From CADEFX01 sp046154585 (GTDB lineage Bacteria; Pseudomonadota; Alphaproteobacteria; Rhizobiales; Hyphomicrobiaceae): a stretch of 64,000 nt of DNA. Of the stretch, positions 44,922-53,331 are shown in pieces (within the stretch, counting starts at the first letter, position 1; every line of letters begins with the position of its first letter). The position numbers and the translations under genes are program-made. Location of the stretch: assembly GCA_046154585.1 (NCBI GenBank), contig JBJXDX010000017.1, forward strand, positions 1 to 64,000. The letters run 5' to 3'. The notes below the pieces were generated by a model, which was given only the letters and a program-made list of their open reading frames with translations, ran no database searches and was not told the DNA's origin.

Positions 44922-45599
44922 TCACCGCCGCCAGCCGCCGACGCCGCGCAGCGCCTCCCAATTCGCCTGCCCGATGAACAGCGCCACCAGGAGCAGGAAG
45001 AAGGCGGCCTTCGGCAGTGCATACAGCACCACAAGAACGGCGATCACCAGACCGAGGCTCGCCACGATCCGCGTCGCCCAGATCGAGCCGAACAGCGCGC
45101 CGAGCCAAGCGTCGAGCGTATGGCCGCCGTCGAGCGGATAGGCCGGCAGCAGGTTGAACACCATCAGGAAGAAGTTGGCGGAGGACAGCACGGCCAACGG
45201 CAAAGCGACCATGACATTTCCACTGCCCACGGCCGTGTCCGTCAGCGCCGAAAGCCCGAGCCACAGCACGAGATTGACCGCCGGCCCCGCCAGCGAAATC
45301 GTCGACCGCGCGAACGCCGACGACGGCAGCGACCGTTCGAAATGCGCAATGCCGCCGAGTCCCGTCAGTTCGATGTGCGACACGTGCGCTTTGAACAGCC
45401 AGCCGGCAAACGCATGCCCGAGTTCATGCAGCAGGATCGACAGCAACAGCCCGATGACTATGACGAACCCTGCCGACATCATCTGGCTGTTGCCGCTGGT
45501 GAAGTAGGGATAGCTGAAGACCAGCAGCACCAGCACGAACATCATGTCGAGATAGATCGGGATGCCGGCGATGCGACCTAACTCCATGCTGTTGAACAT
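44922..45599 (-). CDS. M50 family metalloprotease (site-2 protease type)
   Basis: A 225-residue polytopic membrane protein. Zinc motif HELGH at residues 58-62 inside a hydrophobic segment (LLLSILLHELGHAFAGWLF) and the second conserved block FNLLPAYPLDGGHTLDAWLG, giving the Asp ligand. No PDZ or CBS domain, so it is the compact SREBP-S2P/SpoIVFB-like type. It would cleave transmembrane substrates such as anti-sigma factors; no partner is adjacent. Confidence 0.92.
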   Translation of the reverse strand: MFNSMELGRIAGIPIYLDMMFVLVLLVFSYPYFTSGNSQMMSAGFVIVIGLLLSILLHELGHAFAGWLFKAHVSHIELTGLGGIAHFERSLPSSAFARSTISLAGPAVNLVLWLGLSALTDTAVGSGNVMVALPLAVLSSANFFLMVFNLLPAYPLDGGHTLDAWLGALFGSIWATRIVASLGLVIAVLVVLYALPKAAFFLLLVALFIGQANWEALRGVGGWRR

Positions 45600-45655
45600 C
45601 GAGTTGTCCGTGTGCTGTTGGTGGGCTTGGGTTCAGTGGCGTTGCGGGTAGAGCG

Positions 45656-46243
45656 CTACAAGTCTTTCGTCAGAAGGACCCATTCGCGCCCTTCGTTCTG
45701 CCATCCTTCCTTGACCTTGGTGCGCGTGGCGGCGAGGCGATAGCCGTGCCGCTCGTAAAGCCGGCGCGCACCCGCGTTCGTGTCCGAGACGATGACGCTC
45801 ATGCCGCGCAAGCCCTGCGCGCGCCCGGTTTCGTCGGCAAGGTCGAGCAGTTGCGAACCGAGCCCGTGCCCGCGCACCTCGGGCACAACCGCGAGCACGT
45901 TCACATACCAGGTCGACGGCGCCAGGTTTTCCAGCTCCTGCAGCGGCACGAACATCGGCGGCATGTCGCTCCCGATCGGCACTGCCTCAGCTGGGATCGC
46001 ATAGCCGATGAGGCTGCCCGCACACCGGCCCGCATGCTCGATCACCACAGCATTGCGATAGGAGAAGCTGCCCGTATCGCGAGCGGCCCGCTTGCGCCCG
46101 ACGTCCCAGGCCGTCTCGCCCGGACCCGCCATCTTCTCCCAGAGATAGAGCGGCATGCCCTCGCCGGCGTAATTGACAAGCTCCGCCAGCACCGCGGCGT
46201 CCGACGGCGTCGCCTGACGGAACGGTGGCCGCAGCGGCGTCAT
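45656..46243 (-). CDS. GNAT family N-acetyltransferase
   Basis: A 195-residue acyltransferase: NVLAVVPEVRGHGLGSQLLD (motif A, RGxGxG) and VIVSDTNAGARRLYERHGYR (motif B). The start ATG overlaps the argG stop (ATGA), so its translation is coupled to argininosuccinate synthase. A role in arginine or amine acetylation is therefore possible, but not shown. Confidence 0.9.
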   Translation of the reverse strand: MTPLRPPFRQATPSDAAVLAELVNYAGEGMPLYLWEKMAGPGETAWDVGRKRAARDTGSFSYRNAVVIEHAGRCAGSLIGYAIPAEAVPIGSDMPPMFVPLQELENLAPSTWYVNVLAVVPEVRGHGLGSQLLDLADETGRAQGLRGMSVIVSDTNAGARRLYERHGYRLAATRTKVKEGWQNEGREWVLLTKDL

Positions 46244-47487
46244 TTGCCGCCGCCCGTGCGCCGCTTACGCATGGCCAGCGTCCGCAGCCTGAGCGCGTTG
46301 AGGCGGATGAAGCCTTCCGCGTCCTTCTGGTCGTAGGCGCCCTTGTCGTCCTCGAACGTGACGAGATCCTCCGAGTAGAGCGACTTTGCGCTCTCGCGTC
46401 CCGTCACGATCACGTTGCCCTTGTACAGCTTGAGCCGCACCTCGCCCTCGACATGCTCCTGCGACTTGTCGATCAACGCCTGCAGCATCTCGCGCTCGGG
46501 CGAGAACCAGAAGCCGTTGTAGATCAGCTCGGCGTATTTCGGCATCAGCTCGTCCTTGAGATGCGCCGCGCCACGGTCGAGCGTGATGCTCTCTATGGCC
46601 CGGTGCGCGCTGAGCAGGATGGTGCCGCCCGGCGTCTCGTAGATGCCGCGCGACTTCATGCCGACGAAACGGTTCTCCACCAGATCGAGGCGGCCGATGC
46701 CGTTGTCGTGCCCCAACTTGTTGAGCGTGCTGAACAGTTCCACGGCGCCCATCTTCTTGCCGTTGAGCGAGACCGGATCTCCTTTATCGAACCCGATACG
46801 GATCTCAGTCGCCGCATCGGGCGCATCCAAGGGCGAGATCGTGCGCTGATAGACGATCTTGGGCGCCTCGATCGCCGGGTCCTCCAGCACCTTCCCCTCG
46901 GACGACGAGTGCAGCAGGTTGGCGTCCACCGAGAACGGCGCCTCGCCTTCCTTGTCCTTGGTCACCGGAATTTGATGCTGGCGCGCGAACTCGACCAGGT
47001 CGGTCCGGCTCTTGAAGCTCCACTCACGCCAGGGCGCGATGATCTTGATGGACGGATCGAGCGCGTAGTACGTCAGCTCGAAGCGCACTTGGTCGTTGCC
47101 CTTGCCGGTGGCCCCATGGCAGACCGCATCCGCGCCGGTTTTGTGCGCGATTTCAATCTGCTTCTTGGCGATCAGCGGCCGGGCGATTGAAGTGCCCAGC
47201 AAATACACGCCCTCGTAGAGCGCGTTCGCGCGAAACATCGGGAACACGTAGTCGCGCAGGAACTCCTCGCGCAGGTCCTCGATGAAGATGTGGTCCTTCT
47301 TGATGCCGAGCATCAGCGCCTTGCTGCGCGCCGGTTCCAGCTCCTCGCCCTGGCCCAGGTCGGCGGTGAACGTGACGACCTCGCAGTCATACGTTTCCTG
47401 CAGCCATTTCAATATGATGGATGTATCGAGCCCTCCGGAATAGGCGAGCACAACCCGCTTCACCTTGCCCTGCGTGCGCTTCGCCAT
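46240..47487 (-). CDS. argG: argininosuccinate synthase
   Basis: A 415-residue, full-length enzyme. The ATP-pyrophosphatase loop is VVLAYSGGLDTSIILKWLQE; further blocks are LGTSIARPLIAKKQIEIAHK, AVCHGATGKGNDQVRFELTY and IDLVE-type NRLDLVENRFVGMKSRGIYE (here GRLDLVENRFVG). It joins citrulline and aspartate with ATP in arginine synthesis. It is the first gene of a coupled pair with a GNAT. A 402-base gap separates it from the divergent DsbA-like gene. Confidence 0.98.
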   Translation of the reverse strand: MAKRTQGKVKRVVLAYSGGLDTSIILKWLQETYDCEVVTFTADLGQGEELEPARSKALMLGIKKDHIFIEDLREEFLRDYVFPMFRANALYEGVYLLGTSIARPLIAKKQIEIAHKTGADAVCHGATGKGNDQVRFELTYYALDPSIKIIAPWREWSFKSRTDLVEFARQHQIPVTKDKEGEAPFSVDANLLHSSSEGKVLEDPAIEAPKIVYQRTISPLDAPDAATEIRIGFDKGDPVSLNGKKMGAVELFSTLNKLGHDNGIGRLDLVENRFVGMKSRGIYETPGGTILLSAHRAIESITLDRGAAHLKDELMPKYAELIYNGFWFSPEREMLQALIDKSQEHVEGEVRLKLYKGNVIVTGRESAKSLYSEDLVTFEDDKGAYDQKDAEGFIRLNALRLRTLAMRKRRTGGGK

Positions 47488-47793
47488 TGCCGTTCCGACC
47501 TCTGAAATATCCCGGTTTGCGACGCACTATAGGCCAGCCGCCGAGAGGCCGTCACGGGCTTCCTGGTTCCACGGGAAACCCACAGAAATGTGCAAATGTC
47601 GCATGAACCTTTCTGCCCACGATGCGTCTCATACTGTGCGTGACGGAATTTACCCCCGTTCCACGTTTGATACAGCGGAAGGCCCGGCCACCTTGCCTCC
47701 CCCGTCAAGGTCGCCGGTTCGGACGCCGCAGTTTAGAGCAGCCGGATTTCCCCGTCCCTCCGCGGCTGCAATTGAAGACTGTGCGGCGTAATC

Positions 47794-47844
47794 GCCGGCG
47801 GTTGCCGTTTCCCCTGACGCGCAACCGCCGGCATCTCTTTTTTA
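47794..47844 (+). terminator. strong intrinsic terminator with no obvious upstream gene
   Basis: GCCGGCGGTTGC (47794-47805) and GCAACCGCCGGC (47821-47832) form a perfect 12-bp stem with a 15-base loop, followed by ATCTCTTTTTTA on the plus strand. It lies 46 bases before the DsbA-like gene. The rest of the 402-base gap (47488-47793) shows no convincing gene; a transcript ending here would be a small RNA or an attenuated leader. Confidence 0.85.
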
Positions 47845-47889
47845 GCCCTCCTGCCCTGCTATGCTCCTGCCCTCGCGGAGGGCAACACC

Positions 47890-48492
47890 ATGCGCAAGCT
47901 CGAATTCTGGTACGACTTTGCCTCCACCTATTCCTACCTTTCCGCCATGCGGATCGAAGCCGCGGCCAAGCCAGCCGATGTTGAGATCATCTACCGGCCG
48001 TTCCTGCTGGGGCCGATCTTCAAGGCCCAGGGCTGGACCACGTCCCCCTTCAATCTTTTTCCCACCAAGGGCCGGTACATGGTGCGCGACATCGCCCGTG
48101 TCGCGTCTGGCCGCGGCGTGCCGTTCCAGATGCCTCAAGCGTTTCCCGCCAACGGCTTGCACGCAGCCCGCGTCGCGCTCGCCGGCGAGGCCGAAGGTTG
48201 GATCGCCCCCTTCACCCGGGCTGTGTTCGCGGCCGAATTCGCCGAGCAGCGCGACATCGCCGACGCGGCAGTGCTGACTTCTGTCCTCGACCGGCTTGGC
48301 GTCGATACTCAGGCCGCGCTTGCCCGCAGCACCTCGCCCGAGATCAAGGATCGGCTGCGCACGCAGACCGAAGCGGCCTCCGTGCGCGGCATCTTCGGCG
48401 CTCCCACGTTCATCACCGAGGACGGCGAGTTGTTCTGGGGCGACGACAGGCTAGATCAGGCCATCGGCTGGACTCTCCACAGAGCAACGTAA
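47890..48492 (+). CDS. 2-hydroxychromene-2-carboxylate isomerase family (DsbA/GST-kappa fold)
   Basis: A 200-residue protein. KLEFWYDFASTYSYLSAMRI at the N-terminus (with Ser at the active position), YRPFLLGPIFKAQGW, and C-terminal SVRGIFGAPTFITEDGELFW with GDDRLD are the family blocks. Relatives isomerise hydroxychromene carboxylates in naphthalene catabolism using glutathione, or are general GST-kappa proteins. It is preceded by a strong intrinsic terminator, so it may be controlled by attenuation. Confidence 0.92.
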   Translation: MRKLEFWYDFASTYSYLSAMRIEAAAKPADVEIIYRPFLLGPIFKAQGWTTSPFNLFPTKGRYMVRDIARVASGRGVPFQMPQAFPANGLHAARVALAGEAEGWIAPFTRAVFAAEFAEQRDIADAAVLTSVLDRLGVDTQAALARSTSPEIKDRLRTQTEAASVRGIFGAPTFITEDGELFWGDDRLDQAIGWTLHRAT

Positions 48493-48562
48493 CGTAGTCA
48501 TTCCGCGTTCATTCGCGCGGCCCTAGAGTGGGACCGTCTGACACAGGCTGGAGGAAACTGCC

Positions 48563-48859
48563 GTGCTGAGATCACTTCGTTTGGGAACGGGCGTTGCGTC
48601 GGCGATCTTTGCTCTCGCCCTGATGGGCGGCACCGTCAACGCGCAACAGCAGAAGGCGCCGGACGCCGCCAAGAAAGAAGCCGCCCCAGCCAAGAAGAAG
48701 GTCGAGAAGAAGGCGGCCTCGCCCTGCGCCGGCCTCGAGGAAACCGCCTGCAAGGCCAACACGGCCTGCTCTTGGTATCGCGAGACGACGACCAAGAAGG
48801 GCCAGAAGCGCAAGGCCCACTGCCAGAAGAAGCCAACCCCGCCAGCCAAGAAGAAATAG
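48563..48859 (+). CDS. small secreted Lys/Ala/Pro-rich protein with four cysteines
   Basis: A 98-residue protein. Signal peptide at residues 1 to about 27 (GTGVASAIFALALMGGTVNA then QQQ). A basic stretch follows (KKEAAPAKKKVEKKAAS), then a compact cysteine part, CAGLEETACKANTAC and a fourth Cys after 17 residues, suggesting two disulfides, and a KKK tail. I do not recognise the family. It might bind nucleic acid, polyanions or cell envelope. A hairpin follows. Confidence 0.75.
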   Translation: MLRSLRLGTGVASAIFALALMGGTVNAQQQKAPDAAKKEAAPAKKKVEKKAASPCAGLEETACKANTACSWYRETTTKKGQKRKAHCQKKPTPPAKKK

Positions 48860-48888
48860 CGGTCGCGCACGTCTCTGCTGGGACAATT

Positions 48889-48910
48889 CCGTGGCAGTCA
48901 TCTGCCACGG
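48889..48910 (+). terminator. hairpin after the Lys-rich protein gene
   Basis: CCGTGGCAG (48889-48897) and CTGCCACGG (48902-48910) form a perfect 9-bp stem with a TCAT loop, followed by CGTTTGGTTG. A weak T-run makes it a probable terminator. Confidence 0.65.
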
Positions 48911-48937
48911 CGTTTGGTTGTGACCAGGGCTGGTCGA

Positions 48938-49492
48938 CTAGAGCGCCGGCGCCGAGAACGGCATCGGCGTCCACGACAAGGCCCGCATCTGGCCGGCGCG
49001 CGGGTCCATGGCCCGGAAGATCGCCGCCGTCGCATGTCCGCCGGCGGTGCGATAGCTCGCCTCGATCAGCGCCATGGTGTTGGCCGCAGCCTCGGCAGGC
49101 GTAAACGGCAGCGTGATGGTCGCCTGCGGCTGCCACGGCGACGGCGCGAACATCGAGAAGGCCGTTGGCGGCTGGAACAGGCCGGCCCAGGCGCGATAGG
49201 CGGACGGCCAGCCCGCTCCGCCCATGCCGAAGCCCAGGGGGCCAGACCAGCTGGCATAGAACGGCATGGGCATCTGCCACCAGCCCCGGCTCGACCCAGT
49301 CATCCAGGCGGCCCAGGGATTGGACGCGAGCGACGGCATGCCCCAGAAGCTGGCTGGCAGCGTGGCTGCAGGCGCAAGCCAGGGATAGGGATTGCGCGGA
49401 GGCGTCGTCAGCGCCCCCATCGCGGCGAAGCCCGACGCGGCCGCGTCGAACCATGTTTGTGCGAGCTTGGCCTGGAGATCGAATGGAAACAT
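48938..49492 (-). CDS. Trp/Pro/Met/Phe-rich hypothetical protein
   Basis: A 184-residue protein from an ATG with AAGGAGACTCCA directly upstream. The N-terminus (MFPFDLQAKLAQTWFDAAAS) looks like an amphipathic helix of a phasin-like protein. The middle is very rich in Trp, Pro, Gly and Met (NPYPWLAPAATLPASFWGMP). The C-terminal part (FTPAEAAANTMALIEASYRT) is helical. A granule- or surface-associated role is conceivable; I do not recognise the family. Confidence 0.7.
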   Translation of the reverse strand: MFPFDLQAKLAQTWFDAAASGFAAMGALTTPPRNPYPWLAPAATLPASFWGMPSLASNPWAAWMTGSSRGWWQMPMPFYASWSGPLGFGMGGAGWPSAYRAWAGLFQPPTAFSMFAPSPWQPQATITLPFTPAEAAANTMALIEASYRTAGGHATAAIFRAMDPRAGQMRALSWTPMPFSAPAL

Positions 49493-49635
49493 TGGAGTCT
49501 CCTTGAGAGCAGGAGCAACTCCGGTGGGCCACCGGAGCCAAACCAAGGCGCGCGACGTGAGGAAAAGACAACGAGAGCATAACCAATATTGTGCGTCGCA
49601 GCAATTACTTTGCGACGCAACACGACGCCAAAGGG

Positions 49636-50154
49636 TTAAGATTTTGCGACACTCACCGCCTCTTTGGCCGGAGCCGCGGCTTTAGACTGTTCAACAGCAG
49701 CCTCGACCGGCTCAACCGCCGCCGGCCGGCCGGCATGCCGTCCCGCCCATATCCAGTAGACAAAGCCGCCCACGAAGCCGGTCGCCAGAAAGGCCACCAG
49801 CGGATAGCTGCTGTTCACGACGGACCAATTCTGGCCAGTCGGCTCGCTTGCCCACTGGGCCAGGAAACCCAGCACGGCAATGATGATGCCGGTGTTGGCG
49901 TAGTAGATCCAATCGCGCTTGCCGAGCCATTCGGCGATGATCACCGCCACCAGCGCGAATACAGCCGAGAACAGCACGCTCTGCGTGGATGCCGCCAGCC
50001 ACAAGAGGCCGAACCGCGCGAACCGCTCACCCCCGTCATCCAGCGACAGCCAGCCGATCAGCTCGCCCGGCGTGACGACAAACAGCAGCGTGGTCAATGC
50101 CGCCGCGATGCAGGCGATCAGGAATCCGATGAGTACGCGCACAATCTGTCGCAC
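49636..50154 (-). CDS. four-helix membrane protein, unknown (paralogue A)
   Basis: About 172 residues from GTG 50154, chosen for AAGGAG nine bases upstream; an ATG 13 codons earlier lacks a ribosome-binding site. Four hydrophobic segments, the last being YPLVAFLATGFVGGFVYWIW followed by AGRHAG. It ends in an Ala/Val/Glu-rich tail. Its last helix and overall plan match the next gene upstream (50255), with which it probably forms an operon. Confidence 0.75.
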   Translation of the reverse strand: MRQIVRVLIGFLIACIAAALTTLLFVVTPGELIGWLSLDDGGERFARFGLLWLAASTQSVLFSAVFALVAVIIAEWLGKRDWIYYANTGIIIAVLGFLAQWASEPTGQNWSVVNSSYPLVAFLATGFVGGFVYWIWAGRHAGRPAAVEPVEAAVEQSKAAAPAKEAVSVAKS

Positions 50155-50254
50155 AGCCGCCGTCTCCTTCTGCCGTTCGGGCCCCGGGTCCATACGGCGC
50201 CGCGCCGCCCACGGCCCTATCCCAAGTCCAACCTATCGCCGCCGGTGCCGCCCG

Positions 50255-50674
50255 TCACGCATTACGGCCGGCCAGCAGCCAGTATACGAACCCGCCCGCG
50301 AAGCCGGCCGTCGCGAACACTTGCCAGAGCGTGCCGAGCGGCGACAGATTGCTCGATAGCGACCCCGCCATCGCCATCAGCGGCAACGCACATAGCGCCG
50401 CGCCGCCGCCCAGGATGTAGTACGCCGACGAGCGGATGCGCGCGACCTCGCCGACGATGACCAGCACTATCGCCGGCACGATGGTCGCCGCCGACGCCAG
50501 CGCGCTCGCCTGGCGCATAAACTCGAAAATCTGCGAGAAGTCCGCGTCGATGGCGCGTCCCGCCATCGCGTGCGTGATTTTTTCCATGCCGAGCGAGAAC
50601 AGAATGAACAGCGCCGCGGCCGTGCCGAGCAGGAAGGCGAGCGGCACCATGATCAGCCGGCCAATCGCGCGCAT
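50255..50674 (-). CDS. four-helix membrane protein, unknown (paralogue B)
   Basis: A 139-residue membrane protein starting at ATG 50674. Segments: LIMVPLAFLLGTAAALFILF, ASALASAATIVPAIVLVIVG, YYILGGGAALCALPLMAMAG and WQVFATAGFAGGFVYWLLAG, ending RNA. The final GFAGGFVYWLLAGRNA parallels GFVGGFVYWIWAGRHA of paralogue A. It starts 27 bases after the stop of rlmN, so the three may be co-transcribed. Confidence 0.75.
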   Translation of the reverse strand: MRAIGRLIMVPLAFLLGTAAALFILFSLGMEKITHAMAGRAIDADFSQIFEFMRQASALASAATIVPAIVLVIVGEVARIRSSAYYILGGGAALCALPLMAMAGSLSSNLSPLGTLWQVFATAGFAGGFVYWLLAGRNA

Positions 50675-50700
50675 CACCACGGATCAAGTCCCCCAAAAAC

Positions 50701-51894
50701 CTATCCCGTCGCCCGCGCCCGCTGGCTCGCCCGCACGTTGACGCTGGCCGACTTGAGCTGCCCGCACGCCGCGAGAATGTCCCGCCCCCGCGGCGTCCGC
50801 ACCGGACTGACGTAGCCCGCGGCATTGACGATGTCAGCAAACCTCTCGATCACCTCGGGCGCCGAGCATTCGTACTGGCTGCCGGGCCAGGCATTGAACG
50901 GAATGAGATTGATCTTGGCCGGGATCCCCGCCAGCAACCGCACCAGCGCCCGCGCATCCGCGACGCTGTCGTTCACGCCTTTCAGCATCACGTATTCGAA
51001 TGTGATGCGCCGCGCGTTGGAGAGGCCGGGATAGTTTCTGCAGGCCTCCAGCAATTCCGTGATCGGATACTTGCGGTTGATCGGCACGAGCGTGTCGCGC
51101 AGTTCGTCGCGCGTCGCATGCAGCGAGATCGCCAGCATGGTGCCTGTTTCCTCGCCCCAGCGGACGATCTGCGGCACGACGCCCGACGTCGAGAGCGTGA
51201 TGCGCCGCTTGGAGAACGCCAGCCCGTCGCCGTCGGCCGCCATTTCCATGGCATCGCGCACGTTGTCGAAGTTGTAGAGCGGCTCGCCCATCCCCATCAG
51301 CACGATGTTGGTGATCTTCCTCTCGCTCGCCGGCAGCATGCCGCCGTCCTGCACGGCCGCCGCACCCGGCCAGTCGCCGATGCGGTCGCGCGCCAGCAGG
51401 ATCTGCCCGACGATCTCCGCCGTCTCGAGGTTGCGCACGAGCTTCTGCGTGCCGGTATGGCAGAACGAGCACGTCAGCGTGCACCCGACCTGACTCGAGA
51501 CGCACAGCGTGCCGCGATTGATCTCGGGGATGTAGACCGTCTCGATCTCCGGTGCCTGCGCCTCGTGTCCGCGCCGCGGGAGTCTGAGCAGCCATTTGCG
51601 CGTGCCGTCGGAGGAGATCTGCTCGGTGACGATCTGCGGCCGCTCCAGCGACCACTGCTCCTCCAGACGCGCGCGCAGATGCTTGGATACGTCCGTCATG
51701 GTGTCGAACGACGTCGCCCCGTGCGCATAGATCCAGCTCGAGATCTGCTCCGCGCGCATCCGGAGCTGCTTCTCCAGCACGCCCGCGGCTGCCAGCGCCG
51801 CGTGCAAGCCCTCACGCCCGAGGCCCGCGAGCGTCGGTTTCGCCGCTGCCTCGTGGGCCAGCGCAGGAGATGTCTTATCGAGGATTAGGACCAT
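50701..51894 (-). CDS. rlmN: dual-specificity 23S rRNA/tRNA adenine C2-methyltransferase RlmN
   Basis: A 397-residue radical-SAM enzyme. The cluster motif CTLTCSFCHTGTQKLVRNL (CxxxCxxC) is preceded by CVSSQVG; NIVLMGMGEPLYNFDNVRDA and LNLIPFN-type KINLIPFNAWPGSQYECSA are diagnostic. It methylates A2503 of 23S rRNA and A37 of some tRNAs via an auxiliary cysteine. It is the first gene of a probable unit with the two membrane paralogues. Confidence 0.97.
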   Translation of the reverse strand: MVLILDKTSPALAHEAAAKPTLAGLGREGLHAALAAAGVLEKQLRMRAEQISSWIYAHGATSFDTMTDVSKHLRARLEEQWSLERPQIVTEQISSDGTRKWLLRLPRRGHEAQAPEIETVYIPEINRGTLCVSSQVGCTLTCSFCHTGTQKLVRNLETAEIVGQILLARDRIGDWPGAAAVQDGGMLPASERKITNIVLMGMGEPLYNFDNVRDAMEMAADGDGLAFSKRRITLSTSGVVPQIVRWGEETGTMLAISLHATRDELRDTLVPINRKYPITELLEACRNYPGLSNARRITFEYVMLKGVNDSVADARALVRLLAGIPAKINLIPFNAWPGSQYECSAPEVIERFADIVNAAGYVSPVRTPRGRDILAACGQLKSASVNVRASQRARATG

Positions 51895-52083
51895 TGCACG
51901 TATGCCGCTGTTCGGCGCCTGTGTAACCTGGATCGCCCTGCGCCGGAAGGCTCACTTTATTAGTCATCCCCGAGACGGCTCCGGCTGCGCCTCGACCGCC
52001 CGAGGGTGACGAATAAGGCTTGATTGCGCCTTTCAGGCCCGGCAACGTAAACCGCCAAAAAATATGACGGGAGTAAACAAGAA

Positions 52084-53256
52084 ATGCAGGCCCTCAATTA
52101 CGACGATCTGCGGCGCATGGCCAAGCGGCGGCTGCCCAAGGTCGCATTCGACTTCATCGAGGGCGGCGTCGAGGACGAAGTCGGCCTCGCGCGCAACTAC
52201 TCGGCCTTCGACAACGTCCGCCTCGTTCCCAAGTATCTGGTCGACGTCAGCACCCGCGACCAGACCGCCACGCTGTTCGGGCGCACCTACTCCCATCCCT
52301 TCGGCATCGCGCCAACCGGCGGCTTGGGCTTCTTCCGCCCCGGGGCCGACCTGATGCTGGCGCAGGCTGCCCGCGACGCCAACGTGCCCTTCATCATGTC
52401 GGGCGCCTCCACCGCCTCCATCGAGGACCTCGCCCGTACAGCACCTGATCACGGCTGGTATCAGTTGTATGCGGCGCGCGACAAGAAGATCTCCGAGGAC
52501 ATGATCCGCCGCGCCAAGGATGCCGGCCTCTCCACGCTCGTCCTCACGGTCGACGTGCCCGTGCACTCCAACCGCGAGCGCAACCGCCGCAACGGTTACA
52601 GCCGCCCCCTGAACCTGCCGCTGAAGACGAAGCTCGAGGCCCTGCTGCATCCGGCATGGATTGCGGAGTATGTCCGCACCGGCGGCCAGCCCCTCCTTCC
52701 AAACTGGGCGCCCTATGCCAGCAACGGCAAGGATGTCGAGACGGTCGCCTCGCTCGTCGCCGCGCAGACCACGGCGCCGCTGACCTGGGACGACGTCAAG
52801 CGCTTCCGCGATCTGTGGCCGCGCAAGTTCGTCCTGAAGGGCATCATGCATCCTGACGATGCGCGTCGCTGCGCATCGCTCGGCGTCGACGGCATCATGG
52901 TGTCGAACCACGGCGCGCGTCAGCTCGACCGCGCGCCTTCGCCGATCGAGGTACTGCCGGCCATCAACGAAGCCGTCGGCGACAAGGTCACGCTCATGCT
53001 CGACAGCGGCATCCGCCGCGGCGCCGACATCATGGCCGCCTTCTGCCTCGGTGCGAAGTTCGTGTTCGTCGGCCGCTGGACGCTCTATGGCGTCGCTGCG
53101 GCCGGTCTCCCCGGCGCCAAGCAGGCGCTCGAGATCATGCGCAACGAGGTCGATCTCTCGATGGGCCAGATGGGCGTGCCCAACCTGCAGGTCCTCGGCG
53201 CTGACTACCTGATGTGGGACCGCCCCGAAGACCTCCAGCGCAACCGCCGGCCATAA
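52084..53256 (+). CDS. FMN-dependent alpha-hydroxy-acid dehydrogenase (LldD type)
   Basis: A 390-residue TIM-barrel flavoprotein. Seen: FDFIEGGVEDEVGLARNYSA, FGIAPTGGLGFFRPGADLML, catalytic block GIMVSNHGARQLDRAPSPIE (His and Arg), and MLDSGIRRGADIMAAFCLGA (FMN phosphate). The family oxidises L-lactate, glycolate or mandelate. HGARQLD in place of the usual HGGRQLD is a small deviation. It converges with a double-glycine peptide gene. Confidence 0.92.
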   Translation: MQALNYDDLRRMAKRRLPKVAFDFIEGGVEDEVGLARNYSAFDNVRLVPKYLVDVSTRDQTATLFGRTYSHPFGIAPTGGLGFFRPGADLMLAQAARDANVPFIMSGASTASIEDLARTAPDHGWYQLYAARDKKISEDMIRRAKDAGLSTLVLTVDVPVHSNRERNRRNGYSRPLNLPLKTKLEALLHPAWIAEYVRTGGQPLLPNWAPYASNGKDVETVASLVAAQTTAPLTWDDVKRFRDLWPRKFVLKGIMHPDDARRCASLGVDGIMVSNHGARQLDRAPSPIEVLPAINEAVGDKVTLMLDSGIRRGADIMAAFCLGAKFVFVGRWTLYGVAAAGLPGAKQALEIMRNEVDLSMGQMGVPNLQVLGADYLMWDRPEDLQRNRRP

Positions 53257-53331
53257 GCACTGAGCCGCCAGCCATTGCCGGGATCACCCCGACAATGGCC
53301 GGCGACAATGCCTCTTCCACGCGTCGCAGTC

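Noticed and set aside
47603..47791. 62-codon frame ending just before the orphan terminator
   Set aside because: No ribosome-binding site and low-complexity composition; kept only as a possible transcript, not as a gene.
51963..52010. GTCATCCCCGAG...CGAGGGTGAC hairpin before the 2-hydroxyacid dehydrogenase
   Set aside because: Possibly another dispersed repeat, but only one copy is seen and its terminal pairing is short, so it is not listed as a feature.
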